The notes: generated by a model not told the origin, from the letters alone. A stretch of DNA of 64,000 nucleotides from Nitrosospira multiformis (GCF_900111585.1 NZ_FOHI01000005.1:124001-188000); one strand, 5' to 3'; positions 17,858-27,008 are shown, counted from the first letter of the stretch. A program made the numbers and translations.

Positions 17858-19030
17858 TCAATAGCTTGGCAACGTCTGATCCACATCCCTGATCCACGCC
17901 AGGATTCCGCCATCCAGGCTTTTGACGTTCGTGAAGCCCCATTTGCGCATCTCCATGAGAACATCCCGGGACCGCATGCCCATTTTGCAGTGAAGCACGA
18001 TGAGCTCATCCTTGTTCAATCGGGATAAAACTTCCTCGGACATCATTCTGTCCTTGGGAATATGATTTGCCCCTTCGATATGCACGATGTTCCATTCCTG
18101 GATTCCCCGAACATCGATAAGCTGCATGGCTACGCTGCTTTCCCGCATCTCTTTCAATTCCAGAGCGCTGATCGTGGGTATGTTCGGTTTACTGTCCGCT
18201 GTTGACCGCGGGAGTCCGCAAAATGCCTGGTAATCGATCAGCCGGGTGATCGGTACCCTGGTCGGGGCTCGCCGCAGCAGGATGAATCTGAAGGTCATAT
18301 CCAGGGCATCGTAGACAGCAAGCCTGCCGAGCAGCGTATTGCCCAGACCGGTAATCAATTTGATGGCCTCGGTAGCCATGATCGCGCCGATGGATGCGCA
18401 CAGTATGCCCAGCACGCCGCCTTCCGCACACGACGGGGCCATTTCGGGCGGCGGGGGTTCGGGATAAAGGTCGCGGTAGTTCAGGCCGCATCCCTCTGGC
18501 GCATCTTCCCAGAAGACGGAGGCCTGCCCTTCGAAGCGGAAAATGGACCCCCAGACATAGGGCTTTCCAGCCAGCACGCAGGCATCATTGACGAGATAGC
18601 GGGTGGAGAAGTTATCCGTTCCGTCTATTACCAGATCGTAGTCCGATATGATGTCAATAGCATTTGTTGTTTCGAGGCGTTCATCGTGAATCCGAACGTG
18701 GATATAGGGATTCAGGGCCTTGACCGAGTCCCGCGCGCTCCTGCATTTGGGTCTGCCGATATCCTCCTGCCGATGAATGACCTGCCGCTGCAGATTGGAT
18801 TCATCGACAATATCGAAATCGATAATACCCAGGGTTCCCACGCCGGCTGCGGCCAGATAGAGGAGCGTCGGCGAGCCCAGGCCTCCGGCGCCGATTACCA
18901 GGACCCTGCTGTTCTTGAGACGCTGCTGCCCTTCCAGACCGACATCCGGAATCAGCAGATGGCGGCTGTAGCGCGAAATTTCTTCTTTACTCAATTCTTC
19001 CGAGGGATGTACCAGCGGTGATAGCTGCAT
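17858..19030 (-). CDS. MoeZ-type adenylyltransferase/sulfurtransferase (ThiF domain plus rhodanese)
   Basis: A 390-residue two-domain enzyme. Residues about 15-260 are an E1-like ThiF/MoeB domain: RYSRHLLIPDVGLEGQ, the nucleotide loop GAGGLGSP (47-54), ESNLQRQVIH and DGTDNFSTRYLVND. The MoeB zinc cysteines are missing (NYRDLYPEPPPP instead of CYRC), as in MoeZ. Residues about 285-390 are a rhodanese domain with active-site Cys348 in HCKMGMRSRD. By family knowledge it adenylates the Gly-Gly end of the sulfur carrier and transfers a persulfide sulfur to make the thiocarboxylate. It lies 38 bases after the TonB receptor gene. Confidence 0.92.
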   Translation of the reverse strand: MQLSPLVHPSEELSKEEISRYSRHLLIPDVGLEGQQRLKNSRVLVIGAGGLGSPTLLYLAAAGVGTLGIIDFDIVDESNLQRQVIHRQEDIGRPKCRSARDSVKALNPYIHVRIHDERLETTNAIDIISDYDLVIDGTDNFSTRYLVNDACVLAGKPYVWGSIFRFEGQASVFWEDAPEGCGLNYRDLYPEPPPPEMAPSCAEGGVLGILCASIGAIMATEAIKLITGLGNTLLGRLAVYDALDMTFRFILLRRAPTRVPITRLIDYQAFCGLPRSTADSKPNIPTISALELKEMRESSVAMQLIDVRGIQEWNIVHIEGANHIPKDRMMSEEVLSRLNKDELIVLHCKMGMRSRDVLMEMRKWGFTNVKSLDGGILAWIRDVDQTLPSY

Positions 19031-19068
19031 TCGAAACCTCCATCTTCAAGTCAAAGGATCATCATTTC

Positions 19069-21009
19069 TTAGAAGCTTGCGGCTATGCCGATTTGTCCCC
19101 ATCGGCCCGGCATGGGATAACCCGGACGGTAGGCATAACTGGCATCCAGAAGGTTTTCCATGGCCACGAAAATTTCTCCTTTCTTGCCCAGGAAAGGCAA
19201 TGGGTGGGAGGCACGCGCATTCATGATTACAAAGGAGTCGACCCGCTCGGTATTCGCCGCCCCGGCTGCGCGGGAGCGGCTGAGCGCCAGTACGCTGGAT
19301 TGGTACTGGGTATCGATCGTCACGCGAATCATTCCGAATTGCCCGTTGAGACCGGCTGTAACCGCCCTTGCCGGGGTATAAGGCAAGTTGTCGATGGTGG
19401 GGTCGAGCAAGGTCAGCCCGCCGAATATCGTCCAATGACGTCCGATATTCTGCCTGATCGCAATCTCGGCACCCCGGATCGAATAAGTGCCGAGATTGAG
19501 GAATTGAGGCGGTGGCGGAACATTCGGCGGAAAGCCGAAGATGAACCGGTTCTTTACCTGATCGATAAAGAGGCTGAGATCGATTTGCGTCGCGTCGATA
19601 GGCGTCAGTTTCATACCGATCTCCGCATGGTTGAGTTCTTCCGCGGACAGCTGTTTCCATGTCTGCCCCAGTGGTGGAATCACGAAGGAGAGAACAGGTG
19701 CCTCCAGACCCGGATAGTTGATGCCGCGTGAAACATTGCCGAAGAGCGTCAGCTTTTCGGAAATCAGGGAGAGGCCCGCATGGGGGGAGGTTCTTGTGCG
19801 GAACATGCTGTGATCGTAGACACGTATCCCGACCGACGGCACCAGCGACCAGTTTTCATTGAGATCGATCTTCTGGCTTAATGCCACATAAGGCGATGTA
19901 ACACGGAAAGTCGGCGTATCGAAACTGTCTCGTGGAGCCGGCGGCAACCGGTTGAATTGTACATCGCCCGAAATCCAGTCACTGTCGAGACCGCCGACAA
20001 TCGCACCTCCCTTCCACAAGGAGAATTCTTCCTTCCAGCGCATGCCGATCATTTCAAAATTGGTGAGCGTATCGCCATCCAGCCCCGCTTGACGCAGCCA
20101 GTTGCCTTCCCCCTTGTTGTAATAAAAACGCAGGTCGCCACGCCACGTATCATGTCGATGCGATACGAAGGCAGTCACCATTCCCGCCTGGGTGTTGTAC
20201 CGAGGCGCTACAGCTGGAAGCGGGAGACGGTTGTCTCCGGGATCGCGTGCCTGATTGTCCACAAAGAGGAAGCTCGTGCCCATTGACCAATTGGCGTTCA
20301 GGCGCATCCCGATGCGTCCCATTACATTGTTCAGCTCGCCGTTCGCATTAGGCCGATGTCCATTCGATTGGGCATGGCCTTGCGCCAGCATGAAATCCAC
20401 GTTTCCGTAACGGCCCACCAGATCCGCCTGCTCTATGAAGGTGCTGAAGTAGCCTCCGGATATCCTGCCGCTGGCATGCAGGCCGTCTTCAATAGCGCGC
20501 TTGGTTTCCAGATTGATTGAAGCAAAGTTGTTCCCGTTGATTTGTGGTTGCGGACTTTTATATACTGTGATTGCCTGCATGCCGTTGACTGGCAGAAGAT
20601 CGAGCAGGGGATGGTTCCAGACCCCCATGTAAAATGGGATGCCATCAATGTAGGTTTTGATTTCGCTGCCGGGCCGGCTGACGCCCATCCCGCGGATATA
20701 AACCGCGCCGCCCTGATCCCCGCCAAATGCGCCCACAGGGTTGTAGCGCGATATCTGGACGCCGGGCGTGCGCCGTAATGCAGCAGCCAGATCGAATGCA
20801 TTCTGGTCGTGCAACTGGCTTTCGGTGACGACTGCCGATGTGCTGGAAAAACCGTCGATACGAACGCGATCTATGATCGGATTGGCGGTTACCACAATCG
20901 GAGTGAGTTCAGTTTCATGCGCCATGGCAAAACCGGGGCAGATTATCGTCAAAACCGCAGATAGTGCGGATGCTGTGTTTTTTCTTCTTATCATTTTTCT
21001 TGTTTTCAT
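19069..21009 (-). CDS. TonB-dependent outer-membrane receptor
   Basis: A 646-residue receptor. After a signal peptide ending ICPGFAMA (about residue 30) comes a TonB box-like ELTPIVVTA, a plug domain (LAAALRRTPGVQISRYNP, GGAVYIRGMGVSRPGSEIKTYIDGIP) and a beta-barrel closing with ENLLDASYAYRPGYPMPGRWGQIGIAASF. The terminal Phe is typical. Family members import ferric siderophores, cobalamin, sugars or other metal chelates. As first gene of the sulfur-transfer locus it is the best guess for uptake of that locus's metallated product. The start MKTRKMIRRKNTAS at 21009 is chosen because it gives a proper signal peptide; the frame is open 17 codons further. An operator-like palindrome lies upstream. 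Confidence 0.9.
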   Translation of the reverse strand: MKTRKMIRRKNTASALSAVLTIICPGFAMAHETELTPIVVTANPIIDRVRIDGFSSTSAVVTESQLHDQNAFDLAAALRRTPGVQISRYNPVGAFGGDQGGAVYIRGMGVSRPGSEIKTYIDGIPFYMGVWNHPLLDLLPVNGMQAITVYKSPQPQINGNNFASINLETKRAIEDGLHASGRISGGYFSTFIEQADLVGRYGNVDFMLAQGHAQSNGHRPNANGELNNVMGRIGMRLNANWSMGTSFLFVDNQARDPGDNRLPLPAVAPRYNTQAGMVTAFVSHRHDTWRGDLRFYYNKGEGNWLRQAGLDGDTLTNFEMIGMRWKEEFSLWKGGAIVGGLDSDWISGDVQFNRLPPAPRDSFDTPTFRVTSPYVALSQKIDLNENWSLVPSVGIRVYDHSMFRTRTSPHAGLSLISEKLTLFGNVSRGINYPGLEAPVLSFVIPPLGQTWKQLSAEELNHAEIGMKLTPIDATQIDLSLFIDQVKNRFIFGFPPNVPPPPQFLNLGTYSIRGAEIAIRQNIGRHWTIFGGLTLLDPTIDNLPYTPARAVTAGLNGQFGMIRVTIDTQYQSSVLALSRSRAAGAANTERVDSFVIMNARASHPLPFLGKKGEIFVAMENLLDASYAYRPGYPMPGRWGQIGIAASF

Positions 21010-21600
21010 CGAATTCCTGTGAATTGCTGCAAGCAGGCCCAAGCAACAGAGCCAAAGCAACCATCAATGCTGTAAATGACGGAGTCATTTGCTCGAAGGC
21101 GGAATGCATATCGACGTGAAACCCGAAGTGAAGCCTCGTGCCGGGAAAAAACCGGGAGGAGCTTGTCATTCGCGGCCAGGAGAATGTTGACACCCCCTGT
21201 ATAGCTGCTGAGGTGGAATGTAAAGCAAATCTTGGGAATTAGGAATGTGGCATATTGCCGCATGTGACAAATTGTCGCATGTCATATTGCGGCACTCACG
21301 CCAGGTTTGATGGGGAAGGTTTCATCGTCTCGACGGACTATTTCCGGTATATATCGGCTTTGCGGAATCAGCCTTGCTGCTGACTGTCTTAAACATTGCA
21401 GTTCGATATCCGCTTATTTATCATGTCCGTAATGCCGGAGGCAGGTTTGCCCCCCGGAAACGAAATAAGCGGCGAAAAAATTTAACAATCCTTTTGATCA
21501 GAGATTCGACACGAATTCAAAAAAGAGAATAAGTCGAGGAAAATGCTGCATTTCATGGTTTGGTTAATATCCATAAAACAGTAATGTTGTATTTTTACCC
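21010..21600. other. Spacer between divergent TonB and PBP genes
   Basis: About 590 bases without a supported gene. It holds the palindromic site listed separately. I looked for a cobalamin riboswitch (conserved box near the receptor start) and did not find its motifs. Confidence 0.5.
21251..21294 (-). promoter_or_regulatory. Operator-like palindrome with flanking direct repeats
   Basis: A 21-base palindrome at 21261-21281 has arms CATGTGACAA and TTGTCGCATG around a central A (9 of 10 positions complementary). It is flanked by near-identical direct repeats CATATTGCCGCA (21251-21262) and CATATTGCGGCA (21283-21294), 32 bases apart. It lies about 250 bases upstream of the TonB receptor and 320 upstream of the divergent penicillin-binding protein. 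Such a layout fits a dimeric repressor or activator site; the cognate protein is not identified and it does not look like a Fur box. Confidence 0.5.
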
Positions 21601-24600
21601 TTGCTGATTCCTACTGTGCGGCGTGCGCTCAGATTTTTCACTCCCCGCGTATTAATCCTGCTTTTTGCTGCGCTTTCAATTGCAGTCTTTCTTGCCCACC
21701 GGGAAATAGAAACATCCTGGTATCAGGCATGGCGTCTGTCGAAGCTGGCCGGTGATCTGAAGTGGGAGATAAGAAGCGGTCGGGATGAAGACTTCACGCA
21801 ACTCGCTCGTTCCCAGACCGGACCGTATGATATTCGTCTGGGCTATAGCCGCCTGCCCGGGTTGCTTCAGAATCTGGAAAAACATGGTTTCGAGGTGCAG
21901 GCGCAGGCGCATGCTTCCAGGCAGATGAAGGATCTGGTCCGGCGGGGCGTGTTCGTGCCGTATCGAGAAAAATCCCAGGCGGGCCTCGAAATAACCGGAA
22001 GCAACGGACAATCGCTATACCGCGTGTCGTTTCCGAGACGAGTGTATGACAAATTCGAATCCGTTCCGTCGGTGATCACGAGCAGTCTTCTGTTTATTGA
22101 AAACCGCGAATTGCTGGATGAGACCCAGTCGAAAAAAAATCCCGCCATAGACTGGCCCCGGCTCGGCAGGGCAATCCTGGACAAAGGGATTCAGGTTTTC
22201 AATTCCGACCATGACGTTCCCGGCGGCAGTACGCTTGCAACGCAGATCGAGAAGTACCGCCATTCTCCCAACGGGCTGACGCTTACCAGCGGGGACAAGT
22301 TCCGGCAGATTGCTTCCGCCTCCGTGCGTGCTTACCTGCAGGGGGACGACACGCTGGCGGTCCGCAAACAGATCGTGGTGGACTATCTTAATACCGTTCC
22401 GCTTGCGGGCGCTCTCGGATTCGGAGAAACGAATGGAATCGGTGACGCTCTCTGGGCTTGGTATGGGCTCGATTTCGACGAAACCAACCGCATCCTGAAC
22501 TGGCAATACCGGAACGAAGCCGAATTTGTCGAAGCCGCAGCGCGCTACAAGCACGTACTGAGCCTCATGATCGCGCAGCGGAGGCCTTCCTATTATCTGC
22601 TGGCCGGCCGCCAGGAGCTGGGCGAACTCACCAATGCCTATCTGCGCGTGCTCACCCAGGTGAAAGTGATTCCGCCTAGGCTCAGGGATGCTGCTCTTGG
22701 GCAACCTCTGCGGTTTCGGGATGCCTTCAAGCTGGAGGAGATCAAGGATTTTTCCGCCCAGAAGGCGGTCAACGCGGCTCGAGTACGCCTTGCGTCACAG
22801 CTCGGGTTACAGGGGCTATATGACCTGGACCGACTGGATCTGTCCGTGCAGAGCACGCTCGATATCGAGCTGCAGAAAAAAACCACCGAAATGCTGCGCC
22901 AGTTGAGGGATCCGATAAATGCGGTAGCGGCGGGACTGCATGGCCATCGTCTGTTGGGGAAAGAAGATCCATCCAAAGTCATCTATAGCTTCACGCTTTC
23001 AGAATTGACTCCTGACGGAGCCAAATTCCGTATTCTCGCTGACAATTTCGACCAGCCTCTCGATATCAACAAGGGGACCAAGCTGGATCTGGGTTCCACA
23101 GCCAAGTTGAGAACACTCGTGAGTTATCTCGAAATTGTCGAGGTGTTGCATGGAAAATATGCAACCTGGGAACCGAAGGTGTTACGCGCGGAAGAGGTCG
23201 ATCCGAGCGACGCGCTCAGCCGCTGGGCAATCGACTACCTTTTGCATAGCAGGGACAAGAGCTTGAAAGCCATGCTGAACGCGGCCATGGAGCGCAAGTA
23301 TTCCGGCAGCCCCTATGAGCGCTTCTTTACCGGCGGAGGCCAGCATGTCTTCCATAATTTCAAGCCCGAAGACAACTACAGGATCATGAGCGTGCGTGAG
23401 GCCACGACCAACTCGGTAAATCTCGTTTATATCCGGTTGATGCGGGATATCGTGCGCTACTACATGTTCCAGGTGGGAGGGTCGTCCGCCAAAATACTCA
23501 GGGATGCGAGTAATTCCGACCGGGCAGAATACCTTCGGCGCTTTGCCGACAAGGAAGGCAGGGTGTTCATCAACCGTTTTTACCTGAAGTACAAAGACAA
23601 GGCCGCTGATCCGCGTGAGGTGAGCGACATATTCTTTTCCAGCTTCCGCCATACACCCCGGCGTCTCGCGGCAGCTTACCGCTATATTTACCCAGCTTCC
23701 AGTCTGGTCGAATTCGTGGCCTTCATGACGCCGCATTTGCCCCGGTTCAAACAGCTGGATACTTATAGATTAGAGGATCTGTACGAGGCTTATGCACCAG
23801 GAAAATATTCGCTGGCGGATCAGGGTCACATCGTCACGGTTCATCCTCTGGAACTATGGCTGGCGCGTTACCTTATCCTGCATCCGGCAGCCGACTATAA
23901 GGAGGTAATCGACGCGAGTGCCGGGGAGCGCATTGCCGTCTATCACTGGCTGTTCAATACCATCCATAAAAACTCCCAGGACGTGCGTATCCGCGGTCTT
24001 CTGGAGGTCGAGGCGTTTCTCGAAATTCACCGCAGCTGGAAACGCCTCGGGTATCCTTTCGACTCCCTCGTGCCATCGCTCGCCACGGCAATAGGAAGCT
24101 CCGCGGATCACCCCGCAGCCCTTGCCGAGCTTATGGGTGTCATCCTCAACGATGGCGTCCGGGTGCCCACGCTGCTGATCGAACGCCTGCGCTTTGCAGT
24201 CGACACGCCTTTCGAGACGATCGTCGAGAAGAAACCCATCCAGGGTGAAAGAGTATTTTCTCCCGAACTGGCGGCAACGGTGCGCAGTGTCCTGACCAAG
24301 GTGGTAGCGGTGGGTACGGCTTCGCGGCTGGCGCATGCAATGGTGGAAGAGGATGGCTCGGAAATCCTGATTGGCGGGAAAACCGGCACGGGTGACCATC
24401 GTCATATCACGTTTTCTTCACCCGGAGTCATCAAGGAATCGCGTGTAGTGAACCGTTCTGCAACTTTTGTCTTCTTTATCGGCGACCGTTTTTTCGGGAC
24501 CATGACTGCATTCGTACCGGGGGTGGATGCAGCAAACTATACGTTTACCTCGGCACTTTCCACACAGGTGATGAAGAAACTGGTACCGGTTCTCAAACCC

Positions 24601-24705
24601 CTCATTGACAAGCCTCCATCCTGGCCGGAATCCACCCTGGCGGAGGATGCGGTCAGGAAAGCTTTACCGGAAGAAAAGGAAAAGCCGCAACCGGCTTCCA
24701 GCTAA
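21601..24705 (+). CDS. Class A penicillin-binding protein (GT51 transglycosylase plus transpeptidase)
   Basis: A 1034-residue bifunctional peptidoglycan synthase. Residues about 15-32 are the membrane anchor. The GT51 domain shows LLFIENREL (about 164-171) and VPGGSTLATQIEKYRHSP (about 206-223). The transpeptidase triad is complete: GSTAKL around residue 498 (SxxK), TNSVN around 603 (SxN) and GGKTGTG around 926. Roughly 120 residues between anchor and GT51 domain, and long inter-motif regions, make it larger than standard PBP1a. It starts with TTG and lacks a clear ribosome-binding site, which suggests weak or controlled expression. It is a single gene divergent from the TonB locus. Confidence 0.87.
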   Translation: MLIPTVRRALRFFTPRVLILLFAALSIAVFLAHREIETSWYQAWRLSKLAGDLKWEIRSGRDEDFTQLARSQTGPYDIRLGYSRLPGLLQNLEKHGFEVQAQAHASRQMKDLVRRGVFVPYREKSQAGLEITGSNGQSLYRVSFPRRVYDKFESVPSVITSSLLFIENRELLDETQSKKNPAIDWPRLGRAILDKGIQVFNSDHDVPGGSTLATQIEKYRHSPNGLTLTSGDKFRQIASASVRAYLQGDDTLAVRKQIVVDYLNTVPLAGALGFGETNGIGDALWAWYGLDFDETNRILNWQYRNEAEFVEAAARYKHVLSLMIAQRRPSYYLLAGRQELGELTNAYLRVLTQVKVIPPRLRDAALGQPLRFRDAFKLEEIKDFSAQKAVNAARVRLASQLGLQGLYDLDRLDLSVQSTLDIELQKKTTEMLRQLRDPINAVAAGLHGHRLLGKEDPSKVIYSFTLSELTPDGAKFRILADNFDQPLDINKGTKLDLGSTAKLRTLVSYLEIVEVLHGKYATWEPKVLRAEEVDPSDALSRWAIDYLLHSRDKSLKAMLNAAMERKYSGSPYERFFTGGGQHVFHNFKPEDNYRIMSVREATTNSVNLVYIRLMRDIVRYYMFQVGGSSAKILRDASNSDRAEYLRRFADKEGRVFINRFYLKYKDKAADPREVSDIFFSSFRHTPRRLAAAYRYIYPASSLVEFVAFMTPHLPRFKQLDTYRLEDLYEAYAPGKYSLADQGHIVTVHPLELWLARYLILHPAADYKEVIDASAGERIAVYHWLFNTIHKNSQDVRIRGLLEVEAFLEIHRSWKRLGYPFDSLVPSLATAIGSSADHPAALAELMGVILNDGVRVPTLLIERLRFAVDTPFETIVEKKPIQGERVFSPELAATVRSVLTKVVAVGTASRLAHAMVEEDGSEILIGGKTGTGDHRHITFSSPGVIKESRVVNRSATFVFFIGDRFFGTMTAFVPGVDAANYTFTSALSTQVMKKLVPVLKPLIDKPPSWPESTLAEDAVRKALPEEKEKPQPASS

Positions 24706-24739
24706 ACTTGAAACGCACTAGCACCGGCAGCGGCCAGAT

Positions 24740-24859
24740 TCAGTCCTCTGTGTTGATCCACCACAGGAAAACCACTATTCCCAGCACAAGGGCGAGGCCC
24801 AGAATAGCCTTGGCAAATTCCTTCACAAACCAGAACACCATCGATTCATATAAACTCAC
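24740..24859 (-). CDS. Tiny hydrophobic membrane protein (39 residues)
   Basis: A GTG at 24859 with GGGGAG just upstream opens a 39-residue frame starting MSLYESMVFWFVKEFAKAIL and ending VVFLWWINTED. It is a single transmembrane helix with a short acidic tail. It starts 16 bases after the DUF2905 gene ends, on the same strand, so the two are probably co-transcribed. I do not recognise a family. The good ribosome-binding site and the compact spacing support a real gene. Confidence 0.55.
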   Translation of the reverse strand: MSLYESMVFWFVKEFAKAILGLALVLGIVVFLWWINTED

Positions 24860-24874
24860 ATTTTCTCCCCTGAT

Positions 24875-25078
24875 TTATTTTCGGGTCCACCACCACAGCA
24901 GAAACGACAGAACCAGCGACACCAGCAGCCCGGTGGTGAGCGGGAAGTAGAGTCTGAAATTCTCGCGTTCAATGACAATATCTCCGGGAAGACGGCCAAA
25001 GGGCAGCTTCGACAACCAGGGCCACAATAATCCCGCCAATAACAGGAGTATGCCGGATAGGATAAGCAGACGCTGCAT
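24875..25078 (-). CDS. DUF2905 family small membrane protein
   Basis: A 67-residue protein with two membrane helices separated by SKLPFGRLPGDIVIERENFRLYFP in two parts; the LPFGRLPGDI motif is characteristic of DUF2905. Function unknown in the family. The frame extends 34 codons upstream to 25180, but the methionine starting MQRLLILSGILLL matches family length, so 25078 is chosen. Confidence 0.8.
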   Translation of the reverse strand: MQRLLILSGILLLLAGLLWPWLSKLPFGRLPGDIVIERENFRLYFPLTTGLLVSLVLSFLLWWWTRK

Positions 25079-25658
25079 AAGAATTCCCGACTCGTCATTT
25101 TCTACGAACAGTTTCCAGCCAGTGTAAACCGGTTTTTCCGGAAAGATCAATTCGCTCTTCCCGGCTATATCCGGGTTCACCCTGCCTTATCCGCCAGTTC
25201 TTCCTCCCAGAGAACCTGTGAATAAATCCTTCGCAACTGGACTGTTAAAATGGGAATGATGGCAAGGCACCCGAAGAGATCATAGCCCGGTCTACGCTGC
25301 TGGAAGCGCAGCCAGTGGGATCCAGTAACGTCAGACATCGAGACGTCAGCGTCATAATACATACTTCTTATCTTTCACCACTCATCATGTGGGATAACCC
25401 GATCAACAGAAAAGTTCTGCAGTCGATAGAGGGGCGAATCACGATTGCTTTCTCCTGTTGTCCATCCCCTCGGGGGTATGGATCAGTTATGTGTGAAAGC
25501 GAACGGAACATGTGGGGGGCTGTCACTAGAATCGGCAGAATGACCTGCATCGTTCCTTCTTTTCTTCTATGGGGAACGCCGGGTCTACTGGTTTATTTTT
25601 ATCTTCGTTAATCGAATCTGATTGCAATCCTCAGATTTCTGTTTTCAAGGAGGATAAC
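25079..25658. other. Spacer, nothing recognised
   Basis: About 580 bases between the DUF2905 gene and the crystallin gene. A 61-codon minus-strand frame at 25177-25362 has no family resemblance and no convincing start; I see no RNA gene or terminator. Confidence 0.4.
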
Positions 25659-26177
25659 ATGAATATTCTGGTAAAGAAAAACTCCCGTAGTTTACTGACC
25701 ATAGTTACATTGGTGTTCGGCATGTCTGTTTCAGCCGGGCTCAGCGCGCAGGAGCATTCTGACAAGCGGATAGTGAATAAAAAGTCGGAACAGGTCGAGA
25801 GCAAATATCCCGGAGCCAAAGGTGGGAAGATGACTATTGAGGTTCCCGTATTGACGTTCGTTCCAGTTCAGGTTTCAACAGAACTCGAAAACAGAGGGTG
25901 TTGGGTGAAATTTTTTGACAAGAAGAATTTTCAAGGCGACAGCCTGTTTTTAAGCGGCCCCGTCACTTTGCCTCGACTGATAGGTCCGTTTGGCTACGAT
26001 TGGGAGAACAAGGTTCGCAGCGTCAAAGTCGGTCCCAAGGCTAATCTCACCATTTTTGACAATCACAATTATCGGGACGAGGATAAGTTTCTCGATGCCG
26101 GGGCGAACGTCGCTAATCTGTCGAAGGAAATGGGTTTTTTTGACAACTTCCGTTCAATGGTACTGAATTGTATTTGA
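25659..26177 (+). CDS. Secreted beta/gamma-crystallin domain protein
   Basis: A 172-residue protein with a signal peptide (hydrophobic about 12-28, SAGLSAQE). The mature end is a beta/gamma-crystallin domain: GCWVKFFDKKNFQGDSL, SLFLSGPVTLPRL, WENKVRSVKVG, then a second motif NLTIFDNHNYRDEDKFLDAG and FFDNFRSMVLNC. Two Cys (in RGCWV and LNCI) could form a disulfide. Microbial members bind calcium and stabilise secreted structures. AAGGAGG lies 5 bases before ATG at 25659, which settles the start. Confidence 0.82.
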   Translation: MNILVKKNSRSLLTIVTLVFGMSVSAGLSAQEHSDKRIVNKKSEQVESKYPGAKGGKMTIEVPVLTFVPVQVSTELENRGCWVKFFDKKNFQGDSLFLSGPVTLPRLIGPFGYDWENKVRSVKVGPKANLTIFDNHNYRDEDKFLDAGANVANLSKEMGFFDNFRSMVLNCI

Positions 26178-26241
26178 TTTGCCGTCCGCTTCATTGATCT
26201 GATCGTGATAGCAGTGGTGGTGGATGGTGCAGCAGATCGCA

Positions 26242-26260
26242 GGGCGGGTAGAACCCGCCC
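26242..26260. terminator. Bidirectional hairpin between convergent genes
   Basis: GGGCGGGT and ACCCGCCC form an 8-base-pair GC-rich stem with a 3-base loop, between the convergent crystallin and hydrolase genes. There is no long T-tract on either side. Confidence 0.45.
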
Positions 26261-26275
26261 CTCATCAAGAAATTT

Positions 26276-26959
26276 CTAGGGGCGGCAGGAATCGAGGACG
26301 AGGCGTTTGAGTATATGCAGGCGCCGATGAAAGAAATGCTCTGCGCCAGGGACAACGACAATGGGTAATTCCTGGGGGGCAGCCCAATCCAGAACGGTTT
26401 TAAGCGGAACGACGTCATCCTGATCGCCGTGAATGATCAGCACGCGCGGCAGAGATTGGACATCCTGCATATCCTGCGGAAAGGAGAGGGAAGGGGCGTT
26501 CAAGCGTTCCACCGCTGGGGCGACCAGGACGACCTGTTGCGGCTTGAGTCGTTGCGCGGCGAAAACCTGGATTGCACCGCCAAATGAAAATCCCGCCAGG
26601 CACAACGGCGGAGAAGAGTTGAAACGGGAGGCATATTCCGCTGTTACAGCTTCCGCCACCGCCACTACATCATCGACTTCTCCCAGACCATCGTTGCCTG
26701 AATAGAGGGGACCTTCGCTCTGCTCCACACCCCGGAAATTGAATTTGACCGTGATAAACTCGAGCTCCAGGAAGGATTTGAACAGGGTATGGACTACCTT
26801 GTTATTCATGGTTCCGCCATAGAGCGGATGAGGGTGTGCGATGACGGCAATCCCTCGCGGGGAAGGCGAAGCCGGCTCCGCCAGAATCGCTTCCAGCTTT
26901 CCCGCCGGACCGTCAATGAACAGGTTTCTGGACAGGTTTTGGGAATTATGCGCAGTCAA
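26276..26959 (-). CDS. Alpha/beta hydrolase (COG2945 type)
   Basis: A 227-residue alpha/beta hydrolase. HPHPLYGGTMNNKVV near residue 42 is typical of the COG2945 group, the nucleophile elbow is GFSFGG, the acid lies in IIHGDQDDVVP, and the histidine in VPGAEHFFHRRL. Cytoplasmic, no signal peptide. Substrate unknown. A single gene ahead of the ferredoxin on the same strand. Confidence 0.85.
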   Translation of the reverse strand: MTAHNSQNLSRNLFIDGPAGKLEAILAEPASPSPRGIAVIAHPHPLYGGTMNNKVVHTLFKSFLELEFITVKFNFRGVEQSEGPLYSGNDGLGEVDDVVAVAEAVTAEYASRFNSSPPLCLAGFSFGGAIQVFAAQRLKPQQVVLVAPAVERLNAPSLSFPQDMQDVQSLPRVLIIHGDQDDVVPLKTVLDWAAPQELPIVVVPGAEHFFHRRLHILKRLVLDSCRP

Positions 26960-27008
26960 TGGATGTACGTAAGGTCGTGAATCAAAGGAGCAATATCATA
27001 CACGGGGA

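Noticed and set aside
16720-19030. Molybdopterin or thiamine biosynthesis operon
   Set aside because: No moaA, moaC, moaE, thiG or thiH nearby. The carrier resembles CysO and the neighbours are transport and acyl-activation genes.
21010-21250. Cobalamin riboswitch upstream of the TonB receptor
   Set aside because: The conserved core elements near the receptor start were not found.
25177-25362. 61-codon minus-strand frame
   Set aside because: No family resemblance, and no ribosome-binding site at its start; it overlaps the upstream part of an extended DUF2905 frame.
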